A stretch of DNA of 64,000 nt from Brucella tritici. Its GTDB lineage: Bacteria > Pseudomonadota > Alphaproteobacteria > Rhizobiales > Rhizobiaceae. This document shows positions 29,677-38,867 of the stretch, one piece after another. The stretch is taken from assembly GCF_902825325.1 (NCBI RefSeq), contig NZ_CADEAR010000005.1, forward strand, positions 186,001 to 250,000, read 5' to 3'. Position 1 is the first letter of the stretch. The number at the start of each line of letters is the position of its first letter. A model generated the notes under the pieces. It searched no databases. It worked only from the letters and a program-made list of their open reading frames with translations, and was not told the DNA's origin. Made by a program: the position numbers and the translations under genes.

Positions 29677-30624
29677 ATGTCTCTGGTGGAAAAAAACGCA
29701 GGTACCGATGATGCGCTCGTTCTCTCTGAAGCGACCGCGCGGGATTACCTTGTTCTTTTGAAACCCCGCGTGATGTCCCTTGTGGTCTTCACCGGGCTGG
29801 TCGGTCTCGTGGTCGCGCCGGGACATATGAATCCTGTACTCGCTGCTATCAGCATCCTGTGCATCGCGGTAGGTGCGGGTGCGTCCGGCGCGCTGAACAT
29901 GTGGTACGACGCCGATATTGATGCCGTTATGAAGCGCACGCGAAACCGGCCTATCCCGGCTGGCGTCATTGCACCCAATCAGGTTCTGGCTTTCGGTTTG
30001 ACACTGTCGGCCTTCTCGGTTGTTACACTTGGTCTGATGGTTAACTGGCTGGCGGCAGCGCTACTTGCCTTTACGATTTTCTTCTACGCTGTCGTCTATA
30101 CGATGTGGCTGAAGCGTTCGACGCCGCAGAATATCGTTATCGGCGGCGCGGCTGGTGCATTCCCTCCGATGATCGGTTGGGCAGCAGCGACCGGCGAAAT
30201 CACATGGGATAGCGTCGTCCTGTTCATGATTATCTTCCTGTGGACGCCGCCGCATTTCTGGGCATTGTCGCTCTTTTCAGCCAATGATTATGAAGCGGCG
30301 CGCATTCCGATGATGCCGAACGTCAAGGGTGAACTTTCGACCCGGCGTCAGGCGTTGTTCTATGCGATCCTCATGGCACCGGTCGGTGTTCTGCCTTGGG
30401 TGCTCGGCTTCGCGGGCCCTGTCTATGGCGCGGTTTCGACGCTGCTCGGACTGACTTTCGTTTATTACGCATGGCGAATGTGGGCTGCCGGATCGCAGCC
30501 TGCAATGCTGGCTGCTGCCCGCAAGCTGTTTCGCTTCTCGCTGCTCTACCTGTCGGGTCTGTTTGCAGTACTGCTTGTCGAGGCACTGGTAATGAAGGCG
30601 TTTGCCGCCTTTGGAGTGTTCTAA
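29677..30624 (+). CDS. ctaB: Protoheme IX farnesyltransferase (heme O synthase)
   Basis: CtaB adds a farnesyl group to heme B, the first step to heme A for the oxidase. The 315-residue protein is a UbiA-type prenyltransferase with about eight helices and the Asp-rich motif [20 protein letters not shown]. It lies between ctaD and the assembly genes. Its stop TAA shares a base with the ATG of the next small gene. Confidence 0.96.
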   Translation: MSLVEKNAGTDDALVLSEATARDYLVLLKPRVMSLVVFTGLVGLVVAPGHMNPVLAAISILCIAVGAGASGALNMWYDADIDAVMKRTRNRPIPAGVIAPNQVLAFGLTLSAFSVVTLGLMVNWLAAALLAFTIFFYAVVYTMWLKRSTPQNIVIGGAAGAFPPMIGWAAATGEITWDSVVLFMIIFLWTPPHFWALSLFSANDYEAARIPMMPNVKGELSTRRQALFYAILMAPVGVLPWVLGFAGPVYGAVSTLLGLTFVYYAWRMWAAGSQPAMLAAARKLFRFSLLYLSGLFAVLLVEALVMKAFAAFGVF

Positions 30625-30809
30625 TGGATAAAACCGTACAGAAGCCAGTGGAAAGCGAGCTGGAACTGATCGTTCCGACGGAACGGCAAAAGCGGGCGCA
30701 GCGCAATCGTTCCTGGGGACTGGCGATAGCGCTGGCTCTGTTCGTGCTGCTCGTCTACGTCGGCACGATTGCCAAGCTGGGCGCTAACATTCTGGTACGG
30801 CCGCTCTAA
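30624..30809 (+). CDS. Small membrane protein of the oxidase cluster (CoxF-like)
   Basis: The 61-residue protein has a charged N-terminal half (PTERQKRAQRNRSW) and one membrane helix (about 32-52). A small single-pass protein sits at this place between ctaB and ctaG in most Rhizobiales and is usually annotated CoxF, with a presumed role in oxidase assembly that has not been defined. It overlaps the ctaB stop by one base, implying coupling. Confidence 0.8.
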   Translation: MDKTVQKPVESELELIVPTERQKRAQRNRSWGLAIALALFVLLVYVGTIAKLGANILVRPL

Positions 30810-30829
30810 ATTTTATCTGGGAGGAAAGA

Positions 30830-31441
30830 ATGGCGGATCAGCAGGAAAAGACTCAAAAGCTGAAAAAGCAACAACGTTCCAACGCAACGATTGCTTTCGC
30901 TTGCTTGTCTTTCTTCGTCTGCATGATCGGTGCGGCCTATGCCTCTGTGCCGCTATACCGTATTTTCTGTCAGGTAACAGGCTATGGCGGCACGACACAG
31001 CGTGTCGAACAATATTCCGATACGATTCTCGACAAGACGATCAAGGTGCGTTTCGACGCGAATACGGCCAACGGGCTACCATGGGATTTCAAGCCCGTGC
31101 AGCGTGAGGTCACGGTTCGTATCGGCGAAACGACGATGATTAAATATGAAGCACGCAACCTATTCGATCAGCCGACCTATGGCCGCGCAAGCTTCAACGT
31201 CGCGCCGGGCCGGGCTGGGGCTTATTTTAACAAGGTTGAATGCTTCTGCTTCACCGATACGACCTTGAAACCAGGCGAGGACATGGAAATGCCGGTGGTG
31301 TTCTTTGTCGATCCGGAGATCGTCAACGATCCAGATCTGAAGGACGTCAAGACGATCACGCTGTCCTACACGTTCTTTCCGATTGAGAAGCCGAAGCCTG
31401 TTGCAAATGCCAAGGCGGAGACATCGACAAACGGAAGCTGA
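30830..31441 (+). CDS. ctaG: Cytochrome c oxidase assembly protein CtaG (Cox11)
   Basis: Cox11 delivers copper to the CuB site of subunit I. The 203-residue protein has one N-terminal membrane anchor (about 22-43), and a periplasmic domain with the copper-binding ECFCFTD motif. VPLYRIFCQVTGYGGTTQ just after the anchor is the Cox11 signature. GGGAGGAAAG precedes the ATG. Confidence 0.95.
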   Translation: MADQQEKTQKLKKQQRSNATIAFACLSFFVCMIGAAYASVPLYRIFCQVTGYGGTTQRVEQYSDTILDKTIKVRFDANTANGLPWDFKPVQREVTVRIGETTMIKYEARNLFDQPTYGRASFNVAPGRAGAYFNKVECFCFTDTTLKPGEDMEMPVVFFVDPEIVNDPDLKDVKTITLSYTFFPIEKPKPVANAKAETSTNGS

Positions 31442-31600
31442 TGCCTAACGGCGCATAATGCCGCAAAGACAAAACAATGAGGCGGTTTTATTCTGATAAG
31501 AAATACCGCTTGTTACAGACAGACTTGCTAGAAACCGTATTAGCGGTTTAAGCAGGAAGGTACGAGAGAGGAGCCCCTAAGGGGATTTACGGGGAGAGAC

Positions 31601-32479
31601 ATGGCCGACGTTCATCAGAAAAATCACGACTATCATATCATCGCGCCCAGTCCTTGGCCGTTTCTGAGCTCGGTGGGTGCATTCGTGCTTGCCGTTGGTG
31701 GTATTGCCTGGATGCGTTACATCAATGCCGGTGAGCTGCCGTTCTTCGGTCTCAACGTTGTGACGCCCTGGATTTTCTTCATCGGCCTCGCGATCGTGCT
31801 CTACTGCATGTATGGCTGGTGGTCAGATACGATCAAGGAAGGGCATGAGGGTCACCATACCCGCGTCGTGTCGCTGCATCTGCGCTACGGCATGATCATG
31901 TTCATCGCCTCGGAAGTCATGTTCTTCGTGGCTTGGTTCTGGGCGTTTTTTGACGCAAGCCTTTTCCCGAATGAAGTGCATCAGGTAGCGCGCGCCACAT
32001 TCACGGGCGGTGTCTGGCCTCCAAAGGGCATTGAGGTGCTCGATCCTCTGCACCTGCCGCTCTACAATACCGTGATCCTGCTTCTGTCGGGCACGACGCT
32101 GACCTGGGCGCACCATGCGCTGTTGCACAATGATCGCAAGGGCATGATCACCGGTCTGGCGATCACCGTCGCTCTCGGCGTCCTGTTCTCCTTCGTGCAG
32201 GCCTATGAGTACATTCACGCACCGTTTGCCTTCAAGGACTCGATCTACGGCGCAACCTTCTTCATGGCGACTGGTTTCCACGGTTTCCACGTCATCATCG
32301 GCACGATCTTCCTGCTGGTCTGCCTTATCCGCGCCATCGGCGGTGACTTCACGCCAAAGCAGCATTTCGGTTTCGAAGCCGCTGCCTGGTATTGGCACTT
32401 CGTTGACGTGGTTTGGCTGTTCCTCTTCTTCGCCATCTATGTATGGGGTGGTTGGGGCGCACCGATGCACGGTGGCTGA
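31601..32479 (+). CDS. ctaE: Cytochrome c oxidase subunit III
   Basis: The 292-residue protein has seven membrane helices and the subunit III core: [20 protein letters not shown], then [19 protein letters not shown] and [14 protein letters not shown]. It stabilises subunit I and may help proton uptake. The 158-base gap before it contains a GC-poor leader and GGGGAGAG ribosome site. Confidence 0.97.
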   Translation: MADVHQKNHDYHIIAPSPWPFLSSVGAFVLAVGGIAWMRYINAGELPFFGLNVVTPWIFFIGLAIVLYCMYGWWSDTIKEGHEGHHTRVVSLHLRYGMIMFIASEVMFFVAWFWAFFDASLFPNEVHQVARATFTGGVWPPKGIEVLDPLHLPLYNTVILLLSGTTLTWAHHALLHNDRKGMITGLAITVALGVLFSFVQAYEYIHAPFAFKDSIYGATFFMATGFHGFHVIIGTIFLLVCLIRAIGGDFTPKQHFGFEAAAWYWHFVDVVWLFLFFAIYVWGGWGAPMHGG

Positions 32480-32501
32480 TAGCTAGCAGTCACAAGTTTC
32501 G

Positions 32502-32527
32502 AGGCGGCCCTGGCAACATGGCCGCCT
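32502..32527 (+). terminator. Intrinsic terminator after ctaE
   Basis: AGGCGGCC (32502-32509) pairs perfectly with GGCCGCCT (32520-32527), followed by TTTTG. Confidence 0.7.
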
Positions 32528-32562
32528 TTTGTTTGTGAAGAGATGATGAAAAGGGACGTGCA

Positions 32563-32958
32563 ATGCCGGATCATAATATTTACCCTCCCGTCGATCCAAT
32601 AAAGAGCGGTATTGCTGGACATTGCCCGCGTTGCGGTGAGGGTAAGCTGTTCGACGGTTTCCTGAAAGTCGCTCCGCGCTGCAAAGCCTGCGGACTGGAT
32701 TATTCTTTTGCCGATTCCGGCGATGGTCCCGCGGCGTTCGTCATTTTGATTATCGGTTTCATTGTTGTCGGTCTTGCGCTCTGGATGGAAGTGAATTTCG
32801 GGCCCCCGCTCTGGGTGCATTTCATTCTTTGGGTGCCGCTAGCGATCATTCTCAGTCTTGTGGCCATGCGATGGGCCAAGGGTATCCTTATCAACATGCA
32901 ATATCGTCATAAGGCCGCGCAGGGGCGTCTGGACAATCGACAGGATGACGGCCAATGA
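32563..32958 (+). CDS. DUF983-family protein
   Basis: The 131-residue protein has a zinc-ribbon-like HCPRCGEGKLF..RCKACGLDY (about 27-50) followed by two membrane helices (about 60-82 and 88-105). DUF983 proteins recur inside alphaproteobacterial oxidase clusters, suggesting a role in assembly, but the function is not established. The reading is GHCPRC, with Cys at 29 and 32. It overlaps the SURF1 gene by four bases. Confidence 0.85.
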   Translation: MPDHNIYPPVDPIKSGIAGHCPRCGEGKLFDGFLKVAPRCKACGLDYSFADSGDGPAAFVILIIGFIVVGLALWMEVNFGPPLWVHFILWVPLAIILSLVAMRWAKGILINMQYRHKAAQGRLDNRQDDGQ

Positions 32959-33692
32959 CGGCAGCACAGCAGTCGCGTCGTTTTCCCTGGGGTGTGTTGA
33001 TCGCTTCTGCCATAGCGCTCGTCATTCTGCTGGCGCTCGGCACCTGGCAGGTGGAACGCCTGCAATGGAAGGAAGCGCTGATCGCATCGACCGAACAGCG
33101 CATTCACGAGCCGCCGCTGCCGCTTTCCGAAATGGAGAAAATCTACAAGGAGGAGGGGTCGGTCGAATATCGTCCGGTGACAGTGTCGGGCACTTTTATG
33201 CATCAGGGCGAACGGCATTTTCTGGCCACCTATGAGGGAGCAGCCGGATATAATGTCTATACCCCATTGATGCTTGAGGACGGGCGTTTCGTGCTGGTTA
33301 ATCGCGGCTTCGTTCCTTACGAGAAGAAGGACCCGTCAACGCGCGCCGAAGGGCAGATAGACGGTCCGGTGAGCGTGACTGGGCTGGCGCGCGATCCCTT
33401 GTCGGCGAAGCCGGGTTTCTTCCTTCCCGAGAATGATGTTGCCAAGAACATCTTCTACTGGAAGGACTGGACGGCGATGGCGGAAAGCGCCGATCTGCCA
33501 AATCTGGATGAGCTCGTGCCGTTCTTCATTGATTCCGACAACAAGCCCAATCCGGGCGGTTTACCTATCGGTGGTGTGACGATTATCGATTTTCCCAACA
33601 ACCATCTGCAATACGCGGCGACATGGTATGGCCTCGCTCTGGCCCTGATAGGGGTTGTCGGGACGTGGTTGTGGCGCTATCGAAAGGGGTGA
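32955..33692 (+). CDS. SURF1-family oxidase assembly protein
   Basis: The 245-residue protein has the SURF1 form: a membrane helix near each end (about 11-30 and 220-240) around a periplasmic domain with YRPVTVSGTF, VLVNRGFVP and NNHLQYAATWYGLA. In Paracoccus and Rhodobacter SURF1 proteins take part in heme a insertion. It overlaps DUF983 by four bases, so both are coupled. Confidence 0.92.
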   Translation: MTAAQQSRRFPWGVLIASAIALVILLALGTWQVERLQWKEALIASTEQRIHEPPLPLSEMEKIYKEEGSVEYRPVTVSGTFMHQGERHFLATYEGAAGYNVYTPLMLEDGRFVLVNRGFVPYEKKDPSTRAEGQIDGPVSVTGLARDPLSAKPGFFLPENDVAKNIFYWKDWTAMAESADLPNLDELVPFFIDSDNKPNPGGLPIGGVTIIDFPNNHLQYAATWYGLALALIGVVGTWLWRYRKG

Positions 33693-33735
33693 GGGCTTGA
33701 CAACGGTCTCGTTGCAGCCCAACTCCGAGATTAAA

Positions 33736-33781
33736 GCATGTCTTCCAAAACTGGGCCTCGGTTTTGGGAAAAAAGACATGC
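33736..33781. repeat. Palindromic repeat upstream of ispH
   Basis: Nested arms GCATGTCTT (33736-33744)/AAGACATGC (33773-33781) and CCAAAAC (33745-33751)/GTTTTGG (33761-33767) form a long hairpin. It is a diverged member of the dispersed palindrome family seen at 666. Confidence 0.65.
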
Positions 33782-33850
33782 GTGAGAACAAAAACTGAAA
33801 GCGCAAAGCGCTTGAGTTTAAAGCCACGCCAAACCTTGCGAGCACGCTTC

Positions 33851-34903
33851 ATGACCGATCAGCGACCAACACTGGAAATCCGCCTTTGCGGCCCGCGCGG
33901 CTTTTGTGCCGGAGTGGACCGGGCGATCCAGATTGTCGTGCTGGCGCTGAAGAAATACGGCGCGCCGGTCTATGTTCGCCATGAGATCGTGCACAACCGC
34001 TATGTGGTCGAGGGTTTGCAGTCCCGTGGCGCGATTTTTGTCGAAGAACTGGACGAGATCCCCGCAGCGCACCGCGATCAGCCAGTCGTGTTTTCTGCGC
34101 ACGGTGTGCCGAAGTCCGTGCCTGCGGATGCGGAAGCCAAGAATCTGTTTTATCTCGATGCAACCTGCCCCCTTGTTTCCAAGGTGCACAAGCAGGCCAT
34201 GCGTCATCAGCGCCTCGGTCGCCATGTTATTCTGATAGGTCATTCCGGCCATCCTGAAGTGATCGGCACCATGGGGCAATTACCGGATGGCGCGGTGACG
34301 CTGATCGAAACCGTTGAGGATGCGCGTAACTGCCATTTCGATGATGAGAACAACCTCGGCTTCGTGACGCAGACGACGCTTTCGGTGGATGACACGGCCG
34401 GTATCATTGAGGAATTGCAGGCGCGCTTTCCGAACCTTTCGGCTCCGGCTGCGGAATCGATCTGCTATGCCACGACCAATCGGCAAGATGCGGTGCGATC
34501 TGCCGCTCCAGGATGTGATCTGTTCCTGATCGTCGGTGCACCGAATTCTTCCAATTCCAAGCGTCTGGTCGAAGTGGCGGAGAAGGCTGGCGCGCGAATG
34601 TCGATGCTGGTTCAGCGCGCGGCTGATATCGAATGGGATCGCATAGAGGATATATCGGTAGTAGGCCTGTCGGCTGGGGCGTCGGCACCTGAAATCATCG
34701 TTGATGAAATCATCGATGCCTTCAAGGCACGCTTCAACGTGAAGATCGAGCTGGCCGAAACGACGGTCGAAACCGAGAACTTCCTTGTGAATCGCGAGAT
34801 TCGCGATGTGGAACTGACGGTGCAGGATATGGCATTCGTCAACGGGGAACACCGGGTGGTCGGTATTCCGAAATTGATGCCCAAGATCATACAAGGGAAA
34901 TAA
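33851..34903 (+). CDS. ispH: 4-hydroxy-3-methylbut-2-enyl diphosphate reductase
   Basis: IspH makes IPP and DMAPP in the last step of the MEP isoprenoid pathway, using a [4Fe-4S] cluster. The 350-residue protein has the cluster Cys residues in [12 protein letters not shown] (C19), [11 protein letters not shown] and [11 protein letters not shown], and the TN pair of the active site. The ATG at 33851 is chosen because the upstream in-frame extension is basic and runs through the repeat. It precedes thrB by five bases. Confidence 0.96.
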   Translation: MTDQRPTLEIRLCGPRGFCAGVDRAIQIVVLALKKYGAPVYVRHEIVHNRYVVEGLQSRGAIFVEELDEIPAAHRDQPVVFSAHGVPKSVPADAEAKNLFYLDATCPLVSKVHKQAMRHQRLGRHVILIGHSGHPEVIGTMGQLPDGAVTLIETVEDARNCHFDDENNLGFVTQTTLSVDDTAGIIEELQARFPNLSAPAAESICYATTNRQDAVRSAAPGCDLFLIVGAPNSSNSKRLVEVAEKAGARMSMLVQRAADIEWDRIEDISVVGLSAGASAPEIIVDEIIDAFKARFNVKIELAETTVETENFLVNREIRDVELTVQDMAFVNGEHRVVGIPKLMPKIIQGK

Positions 34904-34908
34904 GCGGC

Positions 34909-35889
34909 ATGGCCGTCTATACGGATATCAATGAAATCGAACTTGGCGTTTTCCTGCAGCAGTACGATATCGGCACACTGACATCTTACAAAGGCATCGC
35001 GGAAGGAGTGGAGAACTCCAACTATCTTCTGCACACCTCTTCAGGTTCCTTCATCCTGACGCTTTATGAGAAGCGCACCAATCGCGAAGACCTGCCGTTT
35101 TTTCTCGGCCTGATGCAGCATCTGGCCAGCCGTGGCCTTGAATGCCCGCAGCCGGTGGTTCGTCGCGACGGTACGACAATCGGTGAACTTGCCGGACGGC
35201 CCGCCGCAATCGTCACTTTCCTTGAGGGCATGTGGATGCGCCGCCCGACGGCGGAGCATTGCGAAGCTGTCGGTGAGGGGCTGGCACATATGCATCTGGC
35301 GGGCGCTGATTTTTCGCTGCGCCGCCGCAATGGCCTGACGCTTTCTGACTGGCGCCCGCTGTGGAACCTGTCGCGTGCACGCGCGGATACGGTGGAGCCG
35401 GGTCTCGTCCGCGAGGCGGAAGCCGACCTTGCCTTTCTTGAAAAGAACTGGCCCGCCGATCTGCCGCAGGGCGTGATCCATGCCGATCTCTTTCCGGATA
35501 ATGTCTTCTTCCTCGGCTACAGGCTTTCGGGCTTTATCGATTTCTATTTCGCCTGCACGGACATTCTTGCCTACGATGTCGCCGTCTGCCTGAACGCATG
35601 GTGCTTTGAGAAGGATTTCTCCTACAATCGCACCAAGGGAGCGGCGCTTCTGCGCGGCTACACCTCGGTTCGTCCGCTGTCTGCGGCTGAGGCCGATGCG
35701 CTGCCGGTTCTGGCGCGTGGGGCTGCCATCCGTTTCATGCTTACCCGGCTTTACGACTGGCTCAACGTCCCGGAAGGCAGTTTCGTGGTCAAGAAAGACC
35801 CAATGGAATATGTGCGCAAGATGCGTTTCCATCGCCAGATTGAAACTGCTGCCGAATATGGGCTGGAGCAGCAGGGAGCGGCTGCGTGA
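34909..35889 (+). CDS. thrB: Homoserine kinase (ThrB, aminoglycoside-kinase fold)
   Basis: The 326-residue protein is the APH-fold type of homoserine kinase common in proteobacteria other than enterics. [20 protein letters not shown] is the N-lobe, and [16 protein letters not shown] with [11 protein letters not shown] carries the catalytic Asp and Mg ligands. It phosphorylates homoserine for threonine synthesis; thrC lies 8 kb away. It overlaps rnhA by four bases. Confidence 0.93.
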   Translation: MAVYTDINEIELGVFLQQYDIGTLTSYKGIAEGVENSNYLLHTSSGSFILTLYEKRTNREDLPFFLGLMQHLASRGLECPQPVVRRDGTTIGELAGRPAAIVTFLEGMWMRRPTAEHCEAVGEGLAHMHLAGADFSLRRRNGLTLSDWRPLWNLSRARADTVEPGLVREAEADLAFLEKNWPADLPQGVIHADLFPDNVFFLGYRLSGFIDFYFACTDILAYDVAVCLNAWCFEKDFSYNRTKGAALLRGYTSVRPLSAAEADALPVLARGAAIRFMLTRLYDWLNVPEGSFVVKKDPMEYVRKMRFHRQIETAAEYGLEQQGAAA

Positions 35890-36350
35890 AGCGGATTGAG
35901 GCTTTTACGGATGGTGCCTGCTCCGGCAATCCTGGTCCCGGTGGCTGGGGCGCAATTCTGCGCTGGAACGGCAATGTCAAGGAACTGAAGGGCGGCGAAG
36001 CCGACACGACCAACAACCGCATGGAGTTGATGGCGGCTATCTCTGCGCTTTCGGCACTCAAAGAACCGTGCGAAGTCGATCTCTATACGGACTCAGTCTA
36101 TGTGCGTGATGGCATTTCCGGGTGGATCGATGGCTGGAAGCGCAACGGTTGGAAGACCGCTGCCAAGAAGCCGGTCAAGAATGCCGAACTGTGGCAGGCG
36201 CTCGATGAAGCGCGCAAACCGCACAAGGTCAACTGGCATTGGGTCAAGGGCCACGCCGGACACCCGGAAAATGAACGCGCCGATGAACTTGCCCGGGAGG
36301 GCATGGAACCGTTCAAATATGGCGGCCATAAATCATTGAAAGTGCAATAA
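35886..36350 (+). CDS. rnhA: Ribonuclease HI
   Basis: RNase HI cuts the RNA of RNA-DNA hybrids. The 154-residue protein shows all four carboxylates: Asp in [17 protein letters not shown], Glu in [10 protein letters not shown], Asp in LYTDSVYV and Asp in ENERADELA. It starts inside the thrB stop region (ATGA-type overlap: GTG AAG at 35886). A strong terminator follows. Confidence 0.96.
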   Translation: MKRIEAFTDGACSGNPGPGGWGAILRWNGNVKELKGGEADTTNNRMELMAAISALSALKEPCEVDLYTDSVYVRDGISGWIDGWKRNGWKTAAKKPVKNAELWQALDEARKPHKVNWHWVKGHAGHPENERADELAREGMEPFKYGGHKSLKVQ

Positions 36351-36360
36351 GCTCGCATGG

Positions 36361-36385
36361 AAAAGGGCGGCATTGCCGCCCTTTT
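36361..36385 (+). terminator. Intrinsic terminator after rnhA
   Basis: AAAAGGGCGG pairs with CCGCCCTTTT around CATTG, followed by T and GTTA. It closes the long oxidase-ispH-thrB-rnhA region. Confidence 0.85.
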
Positions 36386-36388
36386 TGT

Positions 36389-36538
36389 TAGAGCGCTTCC
36401 CGTTTCAATGAAATTGTTGGAAACGCTCTAACCATTTGTTTCTACGCATATCCTACGCATCGAAGCGGGGTAAGAAATCAGTCCAGTGGGCTAGTTTCCC
36501 CGCGAAGGCGCTTCGCACTTTTGCTGGAAATGCTCTAG
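36389..36538. repeat. Two intergenic palindromic repeats between rnhA and the peroxiredoxin gene
   Basis: TAGAGCGCTTCC (36389-36400) pairs with GGAAACGCTCTA (36419-36430). A second unit (about 36495-36538) reads on the minus strand as TAGAGCATTTCCAGCAAAAG followed by TGCGAAGCG, the second class of dispersed repeat also seen at 61124. Confidence 0.65.
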
Positions 36539-36539
36539 A

Positions 36540-37025
36540 TCAAAGCTGTTCGAGAATACCCGACGCAGCCGATGTAACCGCCTGTCCGGCCTGTTCTTCG
36601 ATGTTGAGAGTCTTGACGACACCGTCGTCCACAATTGCCGAATAACGCTTGGAACGAATGCCGAGGCCGCCAGCAGTGGCGTCGAGCTCAAGGCCTGCAG
36701 CCTTGGTGAAAGCTGCTGAACCATCAGCCAGATAGAGGATCTTGCCTTCGCCGCCCGTGCTCTGCGCCCATGCGCCCATGACGAAGGCGTCGTTTACCGC
36801 AACCACAGCAATCTGGTCGACACCCTTGGCGAGGATCGCGTCGCGATTATCGAGATAGCCCGGCAGGTGATTGAGGCTGCAGGTCGGCGTAAAGGCGCCT
36901 GGAACGGCAAAGAGAACGACCTTCTTGCCCTTGAAGACTTCGTCGGTCGTCATTTCCTTGACGCCGTCTGCGGTCTTCACCTTGAAAGTCGCTGCAGGCA
37001 GCTTGTCGCCAACTTTGATCGTCAT
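36540..37025 (-). CDS. Peroxiredoxin of the Prx5 type, single cysteine
   Basis: The 161-residue protein has VPGAFTPTCSLNHLPGYL with peroxidatic Cys49, the Prx5/AhpE-like signature. No other Cys is present, so it should act as a 1-Cys enzyme needing an external thiol such as glutathione or glutaredoxin to recycle. It would reduce hydrogen or organic peroxides in the cytoplasm. It is a single-gene unit on the minus strand. Confidence 0.92.
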   Translation of the reverse strand: MTIKVGDKLPAATFKVKTADGVKEMTTDEVFKGKKVVLFAVPGAFTPTCSLNHLPGYLDNRDAILAKGVDQIAVVAVNDAFVMGAWAQSTGGEGKILYLADGSAAFTKAAGLELDATAGGLGIRSKRYSAIVDDGVVKTLNIEEQAGQAVTSAASGILEQL

Positions 37026-37166
37026 CTAATTTCTCCTCGGGGCAGGGGGCCGTCTGCTCCGCTGCCTATTGTCAAACGCTAATCGCACCGCGAAGCGCGG
37101 GCGACACAGTTAAACCGATAACAGGTCGTCGGACAATTTCAAAACACGGATAAAAGCAGGAAGGGG

Positions 37167-37967
37167 CTAATCCAGGGTCACCTGACCGGATACGGCTTTT
37201 CCATTTTGCACGATGGTATAGTCGATAACCGGTTTGTCGGCCTTTCCATGCATCTGGACGGAAAAACGATGCCCGGTCTGGCCGCTTTCAACTGCAACGA
37301 CGTCGGAAAGCCTGATCTTGTCGCTGGCAACGAACAGTTCCGCAGGGGTCACAGAATCGGGAACAGTGAGGTCGAAGACGGCCTTGTCTCCTTCCCGTTT
37401 CACATTGCTTATGCCGAATGTCGAAGTTGCCGGTGTCGGGAGCCGGTCGAAAGCGGTCTCAATGATCGTTCGCGCAGCTATCGCTTGTGGCGAAGCCTGT
37501 TGTCCGTCTTCGTTGAGGGGGAAGTCAAAATTTGCCTGCACCGGAACGCAGATTTTCTCGCAGACCCCGAGAAAAACATGGCCCTTTAGCCGTGTGTCGG
37601 CGGACGCCAAGTGAAACACGATTGGCAGCGAAACGGGATGTTTATATCCGATGCCGCCTTCATCATCGCCGCCAAACCGGACGGGTGCCGGGAAATCGAT
37701 CTGTGCTTTTGCATTTCCCTCGATATTGATCTGCGGTGGAACGCCTGCATCGCCGGGATTACGCCAATAGGTTTTCCAGCCGGGCTGCAACTCGATCTGC
37801 AAGGCACCGCGCCGTTCGCCACTGGCCGCATCGTTCGGGCCGTTGTCTTCAATAATGACACGCACACGCCCGCCGGGCGTCTCGGTCCACTCGGAGGTCG
37901 AGGCCAATGCTGGTAGTGCCAGTGAGGCCAACAAAAGCGGGGCGATGGCTAAAGTTCGGATGTCCAT
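37167..37967 (-). CDS. Periplasmic protein with DsbD-like N-terminal domain
   Basis: The 266-residue protein has a signal peptide (about 1-22, ending LPALAS) and matches the thiol:disulfide interchange DsbD N-domain family: GALQIELQPGWKTYWRNPGD, GIGYKHPVSLPI and VFLGVCEKICVPVQANF with a CxxxC pair. No DsbD membrane domain follows, so it is a free-standing periplasmic domain of unknown partner. The start MDIRTLAIAPLLLA gives the signal peptide; upstream codons do not. Confidence 0.8.
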   Translation of the reverse strand: MDIRTLAIAPLLLASLALPALASTSEWTETPGGRVRVIIEDNGPNDAASGERRGALQIELQPGWKTYWRNPGDAGVPPQINIEGNAKAQIDFPAPVRFGGDDEGGIGYKHPVSLPIVFHLASADTRLKGHVFLGVCEKICVPVQANFDFPLNEDGQQASPQAIAARTIIETAFDRLPTPATSTFGISNVKREGDKAVFDLTVPDSVTPAELFVASDKIRLSDVVAVESGQTGHRFSVQMHGKADKPVIDYTIVQNGKAVSGQVTLD

Positions 37968-38149
37968 GGGCAAAAGATGGAACGAAAAGATGGTCGCTTC
38001 AAGTCCAATATTATCGGGATCGTTGGGCACAAACTCGTTGCTTGTATGGCGGTGTTCCGTCCGGTTGTGCGAGCTGGGTTTCGCTTCGAATGCGAGGCTC
38101 GAAATAAATGACCATTGTTATTTTACGCAGTCTTGCTACCTTCATATTC

Positions 38150-38752
38150 ATGACCATTCTCAAGACGCCGAATAAAGAGCAGGGGTTTCTAAACGGGCAA
38201 TTCCTGCTTGCCATGCCCGGAATGAGCGACGAGCGTTTTGCCCGGTCGGTGGTTTATATCTGCGCACACTCTGATGAAGGCGCGATGGGTTTCATCATCA
38301 ATCAGCTTCAGCCGGTCGAATTTCCTGACCTCCTGCGTCAGATCGGGGTTATTGATGAGGATGAACTGATTATTCTGCCGGACCGTGCGCAACATATGAT
38401 GGTGCGCAATGGCGGCCCCGTCGACCGTACCCGCGGGTTTGTGCTGCATACCGACGATTATATGGTCGATTCCACCATGCCGGTTTCAGAGGATGTCTGC
38501 CTCACCGCAACGGTCGATATTCTGCGTGCCATTTATGGGGGCAGGGGACCGTCACGAGCCTTGATGGCCCTTGGTTATTCCGGTTGGGCGCCGGGCCAGA
38601 TCGAAGCGGAACTTGCAGAGAATGGCTGGCTGACCTGCGACGCACCACTCGATATGCTGTTCGATAGCGATATCGAGGGCAAATATTCGCGCCTGATGCT
38701 CCATATGGGCATCGATATGTCCAGGCTTGTCTCTGATGCGGGGCATGCTTGA
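38150..38752 (+). CDS. yqgE: YqgE/AlgH-family (UPF0301) protein
   Basis: The 200-residue protein has [39 protein letters not shown] and the C-terminal [16 protein letters not shown], the family hallmarks. The function is not well established; AlgH was linked to alginate regulation in Pseudomonas. The ATG at 38150 gives the usual family length; an earlier ATG at 38108 adds a hydrophobic stretch. It ends 58 bases before an octamer array. Confidence 0.88.
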   Translation: MTILKTPNKEQGFLNGQFLLAMPGMSDERFARSVVYICAHSDEGAMGFIINQLQPVEFPDLLRQIGVIDEDELIILPDRAQHMMVRNGGPVDRTRGFVLHTDDYMVDSTMPVSEDVCLTATVDILRAIYGGRGPSRALMALGYSGWAPGQIEAELAENGWLTCDAPLDMLFDSDIEGKYSRLMLHMGIDMSRLVSDAGHA

Positions 38753-38810
38753 TGTAGGGGAAATAGGGGAATATGTTTTGATTGCGAATGTCCGCTCCGA
38801 ACATACTTCA

Positions 38811-38866
38811 CTGCCCTACTGCCCTACTGCCCTACTGCCCTACTGCCCTACTGCCCTACTGCCCTA
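38811..38866. repeat. Seven perfect tandem copies of an 8-bp repeat (HOOF-print type)
   Basis: CTGCCCTA is repeated seven times without error. Read on the other strand it is a permutation of AGGGCAGT, the octamer used in Brucella HOOF-print typing. It begins one base outside the TGA of the phosphodiesterase gene, between two convergent genes. A short degenerate opposite-strand array (TAGGGGAAATAGGGGAA) lies at about 38756-38772, giving an inverted arrangement. Confidence 0.92.
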
Positions 38867-38867
38867 A

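Noticed and set aside
33764-33850. N-terminal extension of IspH
   Set aside because: The extra residues are encoded by the dispersed palindrome and lack similarity to IspH; ATG 33851 fits the family.
38811-38866. CRISPR array
   Set aside because: Units are 8 bp with no spacers, and no cas genes are near; it is a tandem octamer repeat.
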